A DNA stretch of 64,000 nucleotides from Sphingosinicella flava (GCF_016025255.1 NZ_CP065592.1:1-64000), one strand, 5' to 3'; shown: positions 1 through 9,813, counted from the stretch's first letter. Made by a program: numbers and translations. The notes: generated by a model from the sequence alone, not told the origin.

Positions 1-979
<979 letters not shown>

Positions 980-983
<4 letters not shown>

Positions 984-2647
984 ACATGATGTTGTCTTCC
1001 TTGCTGACCTTCGCCGCTATTTCCACAACACCGGCTGAATCCGCCGAGCGCGTTAAGGAGAACGGACATGGCGTGGCCGCTTCCGCCGCTAACGTGGCGA
1101 CGCCTGCTGACCCCACTGGGGATCCGGCTGTCGAAGCCATAGGTGGCATCGTCATGCTTCCCGATCCCGCGCAGGCGGCTGTGACCGGGTGGACCGGCCC
1201 GGTTACAGGCGTCGATGCCAGCCGTCTGCCGCCGCCGGCCGGCGACCGGCTGAAGGCCGCTCTCGAACCCTATGTCGGGCGCAATCTGGACAGCGCCACG
1301 CTGGCTGAAATGGTCAATGCCGCGAACGCGGCGATCGCCGCCAGTCCGCAGCCGTTCGCCATCGCAGCGCTGCCCGACCAGAATGCCGCGAATGGCGTGG
1401 TCCAGCTGCTTGTCGTCGAAGGGCGGATGGGCGACCTTCGCGTCGTCGGGGCCAAAAAGTTCAACGAGGCAGGCTATCGCAACGCCATGACGCAGCCGCC
1501 GGGCGAGCCGGTGGACAAGGCGCGGCTCGATGCCGACATCGCCTGGATCAACCGCAATTCCTTCCGCGAGGCGAACGTCGTCGCGGCGCCCGGCGGATCG
1601 TTCGGCACCGTCGATCTGACGCTGGCGGTGGAGGAAAAGCGCCCCTGGTCGGTGAGCGCGACCCTCGATGACACCGGCACCGATCAGACCGATCCGCTGC
1701 GCGTCGGGGCCGCCTTCACCTGGGGCAATGCCTTCGGACGCGGCGACATCCTGAGCTACCAGCTTTCCGCGAGTCCGGATTTCGAGAAGACTGTGGCGCA
1801 TTCGCTCGGCTTTCAGAGCTTCCTGCCGTGGCGGCACATTCTGAATGTTTCGGCGAGCTATGCCGACATCAAGGGCGATCTGCCCGATCCGTTCACGCTC
1901 GACGGCTATTCCTGGTCGGCGGCGGCCAATTACGAAGTGCCGCTGCCGCGCGGCCAGGTGCTGATTGTCGGGTTCGAATTCAAGCAATCGAACAACAACT
2001 TCCGTTTCGCCGATCTGCCGCTCAACGACAATACGGTCGACGTCGCCCAGGCGACGATCGGCTGGCGCGGCCAGTTCGAGGACAATCGCGGCGGCACGGC
2101 GGTCGGCGCGAACCTCACTCTCAGCCCCGGCGGGCTGACCGGCCGCAACAATGACGAAACATTCGCCGCCACCCGGGTCGGCGCGGATGCCACTTACGCG
2201 GTGCTGCGCCTGAGCCTGGACCGGCAGACGCGGCTTCCCGCCGGCTTCACCCTGACGAACGCGCTGCGGGCGCAGCTCTCGACGGCGGCGCTCGTCGGTT
2301 CGGAGCAGCTTTCGGTCGGCGGCTGGAGCAGCGTCCGGGGCTTCGACGAGGGCCGCTTTTACGGCGATCGCGGCTTCGTGTTGCGGAACGAACTCGGCAC
2401 TCCGATGCTCGAAAGACGCCAGACGCGGTTGCGCCCCTACCTGTTTCTCGACACCGCGGTCTTCGGCAACCGTTCCCGGCTCGCGGGAGAGCAAAGTTGG
2501 AACGACGTCATGAGCGCCGGTGCCGGAATCGATGTCGGCATTGGTCGCCACCTGTCGCTGCGCGCTTCTTGGGGTTTTCAGATCAGCGAAAGCATCAATA
2601 ACGGCGATAAATCCCGGGGACATGTCGGCTTAGCCGCCACGTTCTGA
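980..2647 (+). CDS. ShlB/FhaC/HecB-family outer-membrane transporter (TpsB)
   Basis: This 555-residue protein would export the upstream exoprotein across the outer membrane. After a probable signal peptide it shows a POTRA-like region at roughly residues 60-200 (around LVVEGRMGDLRVVG) and then a long beta-barrel of alternating hydrophobic strands. It includes the family hallmark SVRGF near residue 450 and ends in a C-terminal Phe, typical of barrel proteins. Its GTG start at 980 overlaps the upstream TGA (GTGA), which suggests translational coupling; an ATG at 986 is the alternative start. The length matches FhaC-type transporters (about 550-580 residues). The order is exoprotein gene first, transporter second, with no immunity-like gene between or after. 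Confidence 0.9.
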
Positions 2648-2744
2648 CAGCGGCGGGAATTGTTGAGCGCGAGCGGATAACGTTGGCCCGGGTCAGCGCA
2701 CGACCGAATTCAGGTCTTGAATGCGTTAGCGCCATAATAATGGG

Positions 2745-2821
2745 TGGCGCGCCCGGCAGGATTCGAACCTGCGGCCCCAAGCTTAGAAGGCTCGTGCTCT
2801 ATCCAACTGAGCTACGGGCGC
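2745..2821 (-). tRNA. tRNA-Arg (anticodon TCT)
   Basis: On the minus strand the sequence folds as a standard tRNA: acceptor GCGCCCG pairs with CGGGCGC, the D-arm contains AGCTCAGTTGGATAGAGC, the anticodon loop is CTTCTAA on a 5-bp stem, the T-arm contains GGTTCGAATCC, and CCA is encoded at 2747-2745. The anticodon TCT reads AGA/AGG arginine codons. Confidence 0.95.
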
Positions 2822-2878
2822 GTTGCGGCTGCTCTAGCGTGCTTTGCGACGGAGCGAAACTGCGCTAATCGAACAGGC

Positions 2879-3613
2879 ATGAATGGGGGCGATATTCAGG
2901 CGGTCGACAGCGGTGCCGTCAGCGGGCGCAATTTGCGCAGTTTCGATTTCGTGATGGCGGCATTCGTCACCATCCTTCTCCTCTCCAACGTGCTTGGCGC
3001 GGGCAAGGTGGCGGTGATCGATCTGCCCGGGGTGGGGGAATGGCCGTTCGGCGCGGGCATCTTGTTCTTCCCGATTTCCTACGTCATCGGCGACGTGCTG
3101 ACCGAAGTCTACGGCTATGCGCGCGCGCGGCGGTGCATCTGGGCGGGCTTTGCGGCTCTTTTGTTCATGGCGGCTATGGCCGCCATCGTTGTCGCCTTGC
3201 CTCCCGCCGCGAGCTGGCAGGGGCAGGCGGCTTATGAGCAAGTGTTCGGACAGGTGCCGCGCATCGTCCTCGCTTCGATCGTTGCGTTTTGGGCGGGGGA
3301 GTTCGCCAATTCCTACGTGCTTGCGCGCATGAAGGTGTGGACGAAGGGGCGGCATCTTTGGACCCGCACGATCGGCTCGACGGTGGTGGGGCAGGGGATC
3401 GACAGCATCATATTCTATCCGCTCGCTTTCTACGGCGTTTGGGATAACGGGACGCTCGTCATCGTCCTCCTCACCCAATTCGCGCTGAAAGTGGGTTGGG
3501 AGGCGCTGCTGACGCCCTTCACTTATGCCGTCGTCGGCTGGCTGAAGAAGCGCGAAGGCATCGACATTTACGACGAAGCGACCGACTTCACGCCGTTCAA
3601 GACGGCGCTCTGA
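2879..3613 (+). CDS. yhhQ: Queuosine precursor transporter (YhhQ/VUT family)
   Basis: A 244-residue integral membrane protein with about six hydrophobic segments. It carries the family signatures LLLSNVLGAGKV near the N-terminus, FFPISYVIGDVLTEVYGYA near residue 65, and a polar WAGEFANSYVLARMK segment near residue 140. YhhQ proteins import 7-cyano- or 7-aminomethyl-7-deazaguanine for queuosine modification of tRNA. The ATG at 2879 is chosen because any earlier start in the frame runs through the tRNA-Arg gene on the other strand. It stands alone between the tRNA and a membrane-protein gene; no queuosine enzyme gene lies nearby. Confidence 0.88.
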   Translation: MNGGDIQAVDSGAVSGRNLRSFDFVMAAFVTILLLSNVLGAGKVAVIDLPGVGEWPFGAGILFFPISYVIGDVLTEVYGYARARRCIWAGFAALLFMAAMAAIVVALPPAASWQGQAAYEQVFGQVPRIVLASIVAFWAGEFANSYVLARMKVWTKGRHLWTRTIGSTVVGQGIDSIIFYPLAFYGVWDNGTLVIVLLTQFALKVGWEALLTPFTYAVVGWLKKREGIDIYDEATDFTPFKTAL

Positions 3614-3681
3614 CGTCCCTGCACGGCCCGGCGATCGCAAATTATTGGAAAGGCTAGACACGAAGCGGCCAGTCGCGGATT

Positions 3682-3695
3682 TTGACGCCCGTCAA
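3682..3695. promoter_or_regulatory. Putative Fnr/FixK box (TTGAC-N4-GTCAA)
   Basis: TTGACGCCCGTCAA is a perfect palindrome matching the TTGAN6TCAA core bound by Crp/Fnr-family oxygen or redox regulators. It lies 57 bases upstream of the ATG of the membrane-protein gene at 3752, a position compatible with activation. An Fnr-like regulator with cysteine ligands is encoded directly beyond that gene. The match is read by eye; binding is an inference. Confidence 0.55.
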
Positions 3696-3751
3696 AGCGC
3701 AAGGCCGGCGGCAAGGGTAATTCCTGCTCATCAGAAGAGAAGGAGTTTGCC

Positions 3752-4174
3752 ATGTCGGTCCATCAGCCAGCCGCCCGGCTCCGTGAAAATGCCAATATCG
3801 TTCCGGTCGCCGGCCAAAGGAACCGGGGAGAGCGTCCGTTCGACATCCACCCGGCGGTCCACGCCATGCTGCTTGGTGCCTATCTTTCCTTCGCCGGCAT
3901 ATTGATGACCGCCTTCATGGGGAATGACATGAAAGTGCCCGCGGCCATCGTCGTCATCGGCATTCTTTCGCTCTTCGTAACCCCCGCCTGGTGGAGCCGG
4001 GTTGCACCGGATGACGGGCTTCGCAAGCAGAGCTGGGCCGAATTCATGGACGAGGGCATCGAATGTATCACAGGCAAATTTACCGCGGGACAGGCGCTTG
4101 CCCAAATCGTGGTGCTGCCCGCGCTGATGGTCGGCCTCGCCATGGCCTTCGCCATCGTCAAGGCAACGCTTTGA
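3752..4174 (+). CDS. Small integral membrane protein of unknown function
   Basis: A 140-residue protein with a polar N-terminal 35 residues, then hydrophobic segments at roughly 40-58, 65-82 and 117-137. A soluble loop (SRVAPDDGLRKQSWAEFMDE) sits between the second and third segments. I do not recognise the family beyond a general sphingomonad membrane hypothetical. The start is well supported by AGAAGAGAAGGAG just upstream. A putative Fnr box sits 57 bases before the start, and an Fnr-type regulator gene ends three bases after its stop on the opposite strand. A role in low-oxygen or redox adaptation is therefore plausible but unproven. Confidence 0.7.
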   Translation: MSVHQPAARLRENANIVPVAGQRNRGERPFDIHPAVHAMLLGAYLSFAGILMTAFMGNDMKVPAAIVVIGILSLFVTPAWWSRVAPDDGLRKQSWAEFMDEGIECITGKFTAGQALAQIVVLPALMVGLAMAFAIVKATL

Positions 4175-4177
4175 CGA

Positions 4178-4873
4178 TCAGGCCGCGAGGCGCATGAGGG
4201 AAGGGGTGTCGCGGATGATCAATCCGCGGGCACCTTTCCGCGCGATGATGCCGTCTTGTTCCATGCTGGTCAGGCGACGGCTTACGGTCTCGATGGTGGT
4301 GCCGATCAGGCTCGCCATTTCCTCGCGGGAGAGCGGCAGATCAAACTCAGCCGCATTGCCGCACGGAGAAGGAGAGGCGGCGCGCGCTAGCGCCAGCAAC
4401 AATCCTGCGAGCCGCGCCTTCACATCGCGCCGCCCGATTAGATCGGTGAGGGCGCGAGACCTGTCGAGCTCGGCATAAGTCCGCTCGAGAATTGAGCGGG
4501 TGAGCGCTGGATGACGTTCCATGACGCGCTCGAAACCGCCCTTGGGGAACAAGCATAAGCGGCTGTCCGCAATGGCCGTCACCTCATGCTGCGTGGTAGT
4601 TGCGAAAAGCTGGCCGAGAAAGCCGGCTGGATGGAGGAGCGCGACGATCCGCTCTATGCCGTTCGCGTCGATCGACGCCACCTTGGCCGCGCCGGAAACG
4701 ATGGTCGCGCAGACATAATGATCCTCCCGCAAAGCGAAGATCGTGTCGCCTTTCTTGAAATCGCGAGTTTGGCCAATGGCGGCAAGCTCGGCCAATTCCT
4801 GTGCGTCGAGCGCCGCGCAGATAGCCGAATCGCGAACAGGGCAGTCGGCGCAGCTCTCCGCCCTGATCGGCAT
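4178..4873 (-). CDS. Crp/Fnr-family regulator with Fnr-type cysteine cluster
   Basis: A 231-residue transcription factor with a cyclic-nucleotide-binding-like beta-barrel, a dimer helix and a C-terminal winged helix (LSREEMASLIGTTIETVSRR). The N-terminus has C8-X2-C11-X7-C19, and a fourth cysteine at 107 lies where Fnr has its last cluster ligand. This is the arrangement expected for an oxygen-labile [4Fe-4S] sensor of the FnrN/FnrL type. The ATG at 4873 is preferred over an upstream in-frame codon because it keeps the cysteines at the N-terminus and begins one base after the purQ stop. The gene may therefore be co-transcribed with purS-purQ, an unusual partnership. The neighbouring palindrome at 3682 is a candidate binding site. 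Confidence 0.9.
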   Translation of the reverse strand: MPIRAESCADCPVRDSAICAALDAQELAELAAIGQTRDFKKGDTIFALREDHYVCATIVSGAAKVASIDANGIERIVALLHPAGFLGQLFATTTQHEVTAIADSRLCLFPKGGFERVMERHPALTRSILERTYAELDRSRALTDLIGRRDVKARLAGLLLALARAASPSPCGNAAEFDLPLSREEMASLIGTTIETVSRRLTSMEQDGIIARKGARGLIIRDTPSLMRLAA

Positions 4874-4874
4874 G

Positions 4875-5540
4875 TCAGGCGAGGCTCTCCACGAGACCTT
4901 CGAACAGGCGGCGGCCGTCGGTGCGGCCATGGGCGGGTTCGATCATCCGTTCGGGGTGCGGCATCATGCCAAGGACGTTGCCCGCCTCGTTGAGGATGCC
5001 CGCAATGTCGCGCTTGGAGCCGTTGACCGTGCAATTGTAACGGAAGGCGACGCGGCCTTCGCCTTCCAGGCGGTCCAATACATCGTCATCCGCCGTGTAA
5101 TTGCCATCGTGATGCGCGACGGGGATCACGATCTCTTCCCCCGCTTCGTAACGGCTGGTGAAGGCAGATTGGCTGTTCTCGACCTTCAAATTCACGTCGC
5201 GGCAGACGAAGGACAGGTTGGCGTTGCGCATCAATGCGCCTGGCAGCATTCCGGCTTCGGTCAGGATCTGGAAGCCGTTGCAGATGCCGAGGACGGAGAC
5301 GCCCTTGTCCGCCGCATCCTTCACCGCGCGCATGACCGGCGAATTGGCGGCCATCGCGCCGGAGCGGAGATAGTCGCCATAGGAAAAGCCGCCCGGCACG
5401 GCGATCAGGTCGAGCCCAGCGGGAAGCGCCGTTTCCCTGTGCCAGATCATCGCCGGTTCGTGCCCGCTCACCTCGCGCAGCGCGACCTGGAGGTCGCGGT
5501 CGCAATTGGAGCCTGGAAAGACGATGACGGCGCTTTTCAT
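4875..5540 (-). CDS. purQ: Phosphoribosylformylglycinamidine synthase, glutaminase subunit PurQ
   Basis: This 221-residue class I glutamine amidotransferase provides ammonia for step four of de novo purine synthesis, in complex with PurS and PurL. Visible motifs are FPGSNCDRD at the N-terminus, the oxyanion region [11 protein letters not shown], the nucleophile motif [10 protein letters not shown] with the catalytic Cys, and the catalytic His/Glu pair in MMPHPERM near the C-terminus. The ATG at 5540 gives the family length and follows an AAGGAA ribosome site. It lies 14 bases after purS; purL is not adjacent. An Fnr-like gene begins one base after its stop. Confidence 0.97.
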   Translation of the reverse strand: MKSAVIVFPGSNCDRDLQVALREVSGHEPAMIWHRETALPAGLDLIAVPGGFSYGDYLRSGAMAANSPVMRAVKDAADKGVSVLGICNGFQILTEAGMLPGALMRNANLSFVCRDVNLKVENSQSAFTSRYEAGEEIVIPVAHHDGNYTADDDVLDRLEGEGRVAFRYNCTVNGSKRDIAGILNEAGNVLGMMPHPERMIEPAHGRTDGRRLFEGLVESLA

Positions 5541-5554
5541 GGGGCTTGGTTCCT

Positions 5555-5791
5555 TCAGGCCGCCTGGCGTTCGATGCGGAAATTTTCGATGACGGTGTTG
5601 GCGAGGAGCTTTTTGCACATCCCCTCGATGTCGCCGTCCGAAACGGCGTCGTCCACGTCCAGTTCGATCATCTTGCCCTGGCGCACATCGTTGACGCCGG
5701 AAAAGCCCAGGCCTTCAAGGGCGTGGTGAATGGCCTTGCCCTGCGGATCGAGAACGCCGTTTTTCAGCGTGACGTAGACGCGAACCTTCAT
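5555..5791 (-). CDS. purS: Phosphoribosylformylglycinamidine synthase subunit PurS
   Basis: A 78-residue protein with the PurS fold signature: [20 protein letters not shown] at the start, then [10 protein letters not shown] and a C-terminal [10 protein letters not shown]. PurS bridges PurQ and the small-type PurL and is essential for ammonia transfer in organisms with a split FGAM synthase. The start at 5791 is the conserved family start. It is the first gene of the purS-purQ run on the minus strand. Its upstream region overlaps the divergent erpA leader. Confidence 0.96.
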   Translation of the reverse strand: MKVRVYVTLKNGVLDPQGKAIHHALEGLGFSGVNDVRQGKMIELDVDDAVSDGDIEGMCKKLLANTVIENFRIERQAA

Positions 5792-5897
5792 GCGTGAGCG
5801 CTCCTGTTTTGGAATGCCGCCCCTATGCCGCTTGCGAGAGAGTCTGACAAGCGCCGGGCCGCTTGTGAGCCACCCTTTCATGCCTTATCTTGGGATC

Positions 5898-6233
5898 ATG
5901 ACCGGAACGCCCGAAATTTCCCTGACGCCGTCCGCGGCGGCCCGCGTTGCGGCCATCGCGCAGCGGCAGGACAAGCCCGCCATTCTGCGCCTCGCCGTCG
6001 ACGGCGGCGGTTGTGCGGGTTTCCAATATCGCTTCGCTCTTGCCGAGGCGGTGGAGGCCGACGACATTGCGGCCAGCCGGGATGGGGTGACCCTCGTGGT
6101 CGATCCGGTCAGCCTCGATCTTCTGCGCGGCTCTGCGGTCGATTACGTCGAGTCGCTGGGCGGCGCTTCCTTTCAGGTCGTCAATCCCAACGCCGCGTCC
6201 GGTTGCGGCTGCGGCACGAGCTTTTCGATCTAG
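5898..6233 (+). CDS. erpA: Iron-sulfur cluster insertion protein ErpA (HesB/IscA family)
   Basis: An A-type Fe-S carrier of 111 residues. The three conserved cysteines are present: C39 in GGGCAGFQY and C103/C105 in SGCGCGTSF. These proteins accept clusters from the Isc or Suf scaffold and pass them to apo-enzymes. The ATG at 5898 puts the conserved ISLTPSAAARV strand near the N-terminus; an ATG at 5880 would add six residues. It is divergent from purS and followed 37 bases later by xthA. Whether it is ErpA rather than a SufA/IscA paralogue cannot be settled from sequence alone. Confidence 0.88.
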   Translation: MTGTPEISLTPSAAARVAAIAQRQDKPAILRLAVDGGGCAGFQYRFALAEAVEADDIAASRDGVTLVVDPVSLDLLRGSAVDYVESLGGASFQVVNPNAASGCGCGTSFSI

Positions 6234-6270
6234 CTTTGCGCTTGCCGCTCGTGCCGGTTAAGCAAGCGCC

Positions 6271-7053
6271 ATGAAGATCGCGACCTATAATGTGAACGGC
6301 ATCCGCGCGCGTCTGCCCCGGTTGGTCGAGTGGTTGGACGAGCAGAAGCCCGATGCCGTCTGCCTTCAGGAGTTGAAGTGCGACGACGACAACTTCCCGA
6401 TCGCGGACATCGAAGCGGCGGGATATGGCGCGGTCTGGCACGGGCAGAAGGGCTTTAACGGGGTCGCGATCCTCGCTCGTGATGTGGAGCCGGAGCTGCG
6501 CCGCACCGGCCTTCCCGGCGATCCCGACGACACGCATAGCCGCTATATCGAGGCGACCGTGAACGGCATCGTCATCGGCAGCATCTATCTGCCCAACGGC
6601 AATCCGGTGGGGACGGAGAAATTCACCTACAAGCTCGCTTGGTTCGACCGGCTGGCCGCTCATGCCCGGAATTTGCTGGAGGAAGAAATTCCGGTGGTGC
6701 TGGCCGGGGATTACAACGTCATCCCGACCGAGCATCATGACGATGTCTTTTCGGTCCGTGCCATGGCGAAGGATGCGCTGATGCAGCCGGAAAGCCGCGC
6801 CGCCTTTCGCACGCTCGTCCACCAAGGTTGGACCGATGCGATCCGCGTCCGCTATCCTGTGGGCGCCGTCTACACCTTCTGGGACTATACGGCGGGTGCG
6901 TGGCAGCGGGATGCCGGTTTCCGGATCGATCACTTGCTCCTCAGCCCGCAGGCGGCAGACCGGATGACGGATGCCGGTGTCGACAAGGAGTATCGCGGGC
7001 GCGAAAAAGCCTCGGATCACGCCGCGACTTGGATTGTTCTGGACGATTATTGA
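6271..7053 (+). CDS. xthA: Exodeoxyribonuclease III
   Basis: A 260-residue endonuclease/exonuclease/phosphatase-fold enzyme for base-excision repair, acting as an AP endonuclease and 3'-5' exonuclease. Visible catalytic motifs: YNVNGIRAR at the start, the metal-binding Glu in LQELKCDDD, AGDYNVIPTEHHD with the catalytic Asp/Asn, FRIDHLLLSP, and the terminal ASDHAATW with the catalytic His. Length and motif spacing are normal for the family. A 4-base gap separates its TGA from the next small gene, suggesting co-transcription. Confidence 0.97.
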   Translation: MKIATYNVNGIRARLPRLVEWLDEQKPDAVCLQELKCDDDNFPIADIEAAGYGAVWHGQKGFNGVAILARDVEPELRRTGLPGDPDDTHSRYIEATVNGIVIGSIYLPNGNPVGTEKFTYKLAWFDRLAAHARNLLEEEIPVVLAGDYNVIPTEHHDDVFSVRAMAKDALMQPESRAAFRTLVHQGWTDAIRVRYPVGAVYTFWDYTAGAWQRDAGFRIDHLLLSPQAADRMTDAGVDKEYRGREKASDHAATWIVLDDY

Positions 7054-7056
7054 ATT

Positions 7057-7326
7057 GTGACCAGCGATGAACCGCGTGATCGCAAGGAGAAGAAGGAACT
7101 GGGCTGCGTCTTGGCCGCAGCCGCCCTTGCGGCGGGAGCATGGTATTTAAGCGGTTCGGAATACCGCCCTCATTACGCCGTTTCAGGCCCTATCAAAAAG
7201 TGTCTTGCCGGCAAGATTGAGGCTTTTGAAGGAAGCGATCCAGACGCCGACCTCACACCCAAGGCCATTTCCACGATGGAAGCTCAGTGCGCGGTGGAAG
7301 ATTATCGGCGACGCAATCGCGACTGA
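7057..7326 (+). CDS. Small single-pass membrane protein, unknown
   Basis: An 89-residue protein starting with GTG at 7057, just after the xthA stop. A charged N-terminus (EPRDRKEKKELG) precedes one hydrophobic segment at about 16-31, and a soluble, charged C-terminal part contains two cysteines. No family is recognised. The tight spacing to xthA, rather than a strong ribosome site, supports it being a real gene, probably coupled to xthA translation. The 3' end runs to within 15 bases of a convergent secreted-protein gene. Confidence 0.55.
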   Translation: MTSDEPRDRKEKKELGCVLAAAALAAGAWYLSGSEYRPHYAVSGPIKKCLAGKIEAFEGSDPDADLTPKAISTMEAQCAVEDYRRRNRD

Positions 7327-7340
7327 AATTCTCCGGAGGC

Positions 7341-7727
7341 CTAGCGGCTCTGGCGCCGCTCCGCCCGCCACTGGCGGATACGTTCCTGGAAACAGCCCGT
7401 CTGGCCGAAGCTGCCCACGGCGGAGCAGCTGTCGGGCCGGGTGTAGCGCATGTCTTGATCCAGGGCTTCCATCTGCGTCGTCCAGGATGTCGCGGACAGG
7501 TTCGCCGGATCGTCGCGCAGCGCCTTGGGAATGCGATAGCGGTCGCCTTCGGGACGCCGTCCGCACACCACGATTTCATCTTCGCTTTCGGCCTTGGGGC
7601 AAGCATCGTCGCCATAGACGGTAATGTTGATGGTTCGCTGCGGCGTATTGGGGGAAACTTCCTGGGCGCTCGCGGAAGCCGGGGCTGCCGCGAGGATCAT
7701 GCAAAGACCTGCCCGAACCAGATTCAA
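7341..7727 (-). CDS. Secreted protein of unknown function (sphingomonad type)
   Basis: A 128-residue protein with a clean signal peptide (residues 1-22, cleavage after ASAQ). The mature domain carries four cysteines, including those in YGDDACPK and IVVCGRRPEGDRYRIP, and a Cys pair near SCSAVGSFGQTGC that could form disulfides. The VVCGRR-type pattern recurs in short periplasmic proteins of sphingomonads, but no function is known to me. It is separated by 70 bases from the GNAT-type acyltransferase gene upstream on the same strand. Confidence 0.75.
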   Translation of the reverse strand: MNLVRAGLCMILAAAPASASAQEVSPNTPQRTINITVYGDDACPKAESEDEIVVCGRRPEGDRYRIPKALRDDPANLSATSWTTQMEALDQDMRYTRPDSCSAVGSFGQTGCFQERIRQWRAERRQSR

Positions 7728-7797
7728 CGGCGCTACTCCCCTTCGTGTCAGGCCTCCTGTGTTCCCAGCAAAGTGGACGGGGCCTGAACGCGGCGGC

Positions 7798-8934
7798 TCA
7801 CAGCGCCTTTTCGTAGATCCTGTAGACCTTGTTGATCCGGCTATCGAGCATCTCGGCGATCGATTTCATGCCCTGATTGTCGTCCAGGATCCAACCGATC
7901 TCGCCACGGGATGCGCCATAATGACGGACGGAGTCGCGCCGGATATATTCGATCATCATGAAGGCCAATTGGCTGGCAAGGCGACTGGCCTGAAGACGCT
8001 TGACGACGCCCATCAGCGGCACGCGCATCGTCCGCACCTGCGGCTTGCGCAAGCGCCAGAGCAATTTCGCCCAACCGAACGGCAAAAGGTTGCCGTTGAG
8101 GTCGCGGGTCAGTTCGTTCAAATCCGGGAGGGTGATCATGAAAGCGACCGGCTCGCCCTCGACTTCGGCGATGCGGATCAGGTCTTCGAACACGATCGGC
8201 TTCAGCTTCTTGCCCGCATAGGCGATTTCCGCGTCGGTCAGCGGAATGAAGCCCCAATTGTCCGACCAGGCATCGTTGAGAATACCGAGGATCAGCGCCG
8301 CTTCCTCGGCAAAGCGGGATTTGTCGACCTTGCGGATGCGGATGCGCGGGTTTCGCTCCCCGCTTGAAACGATGCGCTCGACGAGCGGCGGGAAATTCCC
8401 CGTGATATCGAGATCGTAAGTGTAGAGATCCTTGACGCCCGCATATCCGGCGGCCTCGATCCACGGCGCATAAGCGGGACGATGATGGCCCATCATCACG
8501 GTCGGCGCATGATCGAAGCCTTCGACCAGCAAGCCCGGTTCGTCCCAGATCGACAGGCTGAACGGGCCCAATGCCCGGGTCATGCCTTTGCGGCGCAGCC
8601 AATCCTCGGCTGTGCGGATCAAGGCACCCGCGCTCTCCGCATCCAGCGCTTCGAACATCCCCCATTGGCCGATGCCGGCACCCATCGTGTCGAGCACCAG
8701 CCGGTCAACCTGCGCAGAGATGCGGCCGACCACCTTGCCATCGCGCATCGCAAGAAAAAATTCGGCCTCCGCATGCTCGAACCATGGATTCTTCCTTGGA
8801 TCGAGTAGGCCATGGACTTCGTCCTTCAGCGGCGGCACCCAATGGGGGTCGCTTGCATAAACGTCCCACGCGAAATCGACGAAGGTCTTGCGGTCGGCCT
8901 TGCCGCGGACCGGACTGATGATGAGGTCGCTCAT
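7798..8934 (-). CDS. GNAT-fold acyltransferase, candidate bacterial ceramide synthase
   Basis: This 378-residue protein belongs to the large YghO-like GNAT group. It has DPHWVPPLKDE near the N-terminus, a first acyltransferase half with GPFSLSIWDEPGLLVEGFD, and a second half with DAWSDNWGFIPLTDAEI followed by IAEVEGEPVAFMITLPDLNE. Proteins of this group act as the N-acyltransferase (bCerS) in the Caulobacter sphingolipid pathway, joining an acyl group to the sphingoid amine. Serine palmitoyltransferase, ACP and a CerR-like reductase are encoded 9-12 kb away on the same strand, which supports that role. The start at 8934 gives MSDLIISPVRG. Other members of the group are uncharacterised, so the substrate is inferred. 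Confidence 0.72.
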   Translation of the reverse strand: MSDLIISPVRGKADRKTFVDFAWDVYASDPHWVPPLKDEVHGLLDPRKNPWFEHAEAEFFLAMRDGKVVGRISAQVDRLVLDTMGAGIGQWGMFEALDAESAGALIRTAEDWLRRKGMTRALGPFSLSIWDEPGLLVEGFDHAPTVMMGHHRPAYAPWIEAAGYAGVKDLYTYDLDITGNFPPLVERIVSSGERNPRIRIRKVDKSRFAEEAALILGILNDAWSDNWGFIPLTDAEIAYAGKKLKPIVFEDLIRIAEVEGEPVAFMITLPDLNELTRDLNGNLLPFGWAKLLWRLRKPQVRTMRVPLMGVVKRLQASRLASQLAFMMIEYIRRDSVRHYGASRGEIGWILDDNQGMKSIAEMLDSRINKVYRIYEKAL

Positions 8935-9021
8935 GGCCTTTTCCTAGCCGCCGCAGTCCACGCTGTCACTCCGGCGCAACATGCCAAGCAAGTGACTGAT
9001 GCAATCGGGGCTAAGTGCCGT

Positions 9022-9813
9022 TCAATCCCAATTGAAAGTATAGGTAAGCGCAAGACCGCCGGAAAATTGGTCGCGTGAACCATAAGTGTGAACGATGGGC
9101 GAATCCGCCGCTTCGCCGACCAGCCGGTCATATTTGGCGTAGCTGTAGACGCCCCATTTGGGGGTAAGTTGATAGAGGAAGCTCGCCGACACGCCTGCCG
9201 CCTGAATGCCGCCGTCCGGACGGTAAGGAGAAAGGCCGGTCGCGGCGCTCTCGTCCGGCTTGACCCCAAAATAGGCGCGATGATAGCGCGCGTTGGCGAC
9301 CGTCAAGCGCGGGCCGATGGAGAAGAGATAAGAGTCGCCGTCGCGCAGGACGTAATCCGCGCTGGCGACGCCGATCCATCCATCATGCCCGCCAAGGCCG
9401 CGCCTGGCTTCGCCGCGCAGGCGAAAGGAGTCGGTGAGATAATAATCGGCGGACAGGCCGGCCTCGAACGTGGCTTTCACCTTGTCGAGCGGCACGCCGA
9501 CCTCGTCCGGCTTGCGGCTGCCCTCGTAATTCAGGACGGGACCGATTTCGAGCCTATTGGTGCTGATCAGGGGAATTCCGAAACTTTCGTCCGGCGCCTC
9601 GAAACCGAAAACCTCTTCGCCGCGCGCCCGGCCAATGTCCCAGAGCGGACGGAAGCTGACATCGTCGGCACCGGGATAACTCGGCACGAATTGTGCGCCA
9701 AGGCCGATGCGGACGCGCGTGCTGTCATCGCTATTCTGAGCAAATGCGGGTGTGGAGCCTAAGGCGGCACAAGCGGCAGCGGCAATTGCCGCACAGGATC
9801 GGCTAGATTTCAT
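9022..9813 (-). CDS. MipA/OmpV-family outer-membrane protein
   Basis: A 263-residue beta-barrel protein with a signal peptide (MKSSRSCAAIAAAACAALG, cleavage near AFAQ). The barrel contains family features: GLGAQFVPSYPGADD after the signal, paired strands ending in aromatic residues, PYRPDGGIQAAGVSAS, and a C-terminal strand ALTYTFNWD. MipA/OmpV proteins are scaffold or porin-like proteins. The ATG at 9813 is preferred to an upstream start because it begins the signal peptide. It lies between the acyltransferase and the hydroxylase genes on the same strand, suggesting envelope-lipid context, but no direct role is known. Confidence 0.85.
   Translation of the reverse strand: MKSSRSCAAIAAAACAALGSTPAFAQNSDDSTRVRIGLGAQFVPSYPGADDVSFRPLWDIGRARGEEVFGFEAPDESFGIPLISTNRLEIGPVLNYEGSRKPDEVGVPLDKVKATFEAGLSADYYLTDSFRLRGEARRGLGGHDGWIGVASADYVLRDGDSYLFSIGPRLTVANARYHRAYFGVKPDESAATGLSPYRPDGGIQAAGVSASFLYQLTPKWGVYSYAKYDRLVGEAADSPIVHTYGSRDQFSGGLALTYTFNWD

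Noticed and set aside
2744-2878. N-terminal extension of the queuosine transporter frame running through the tRNA-Arg gene
   Set aside because: The peptide beginning ARPAGFEPAAPS is the well-known artefact of reading a tRNA gene antisense; the family start is the ATG at 2879.
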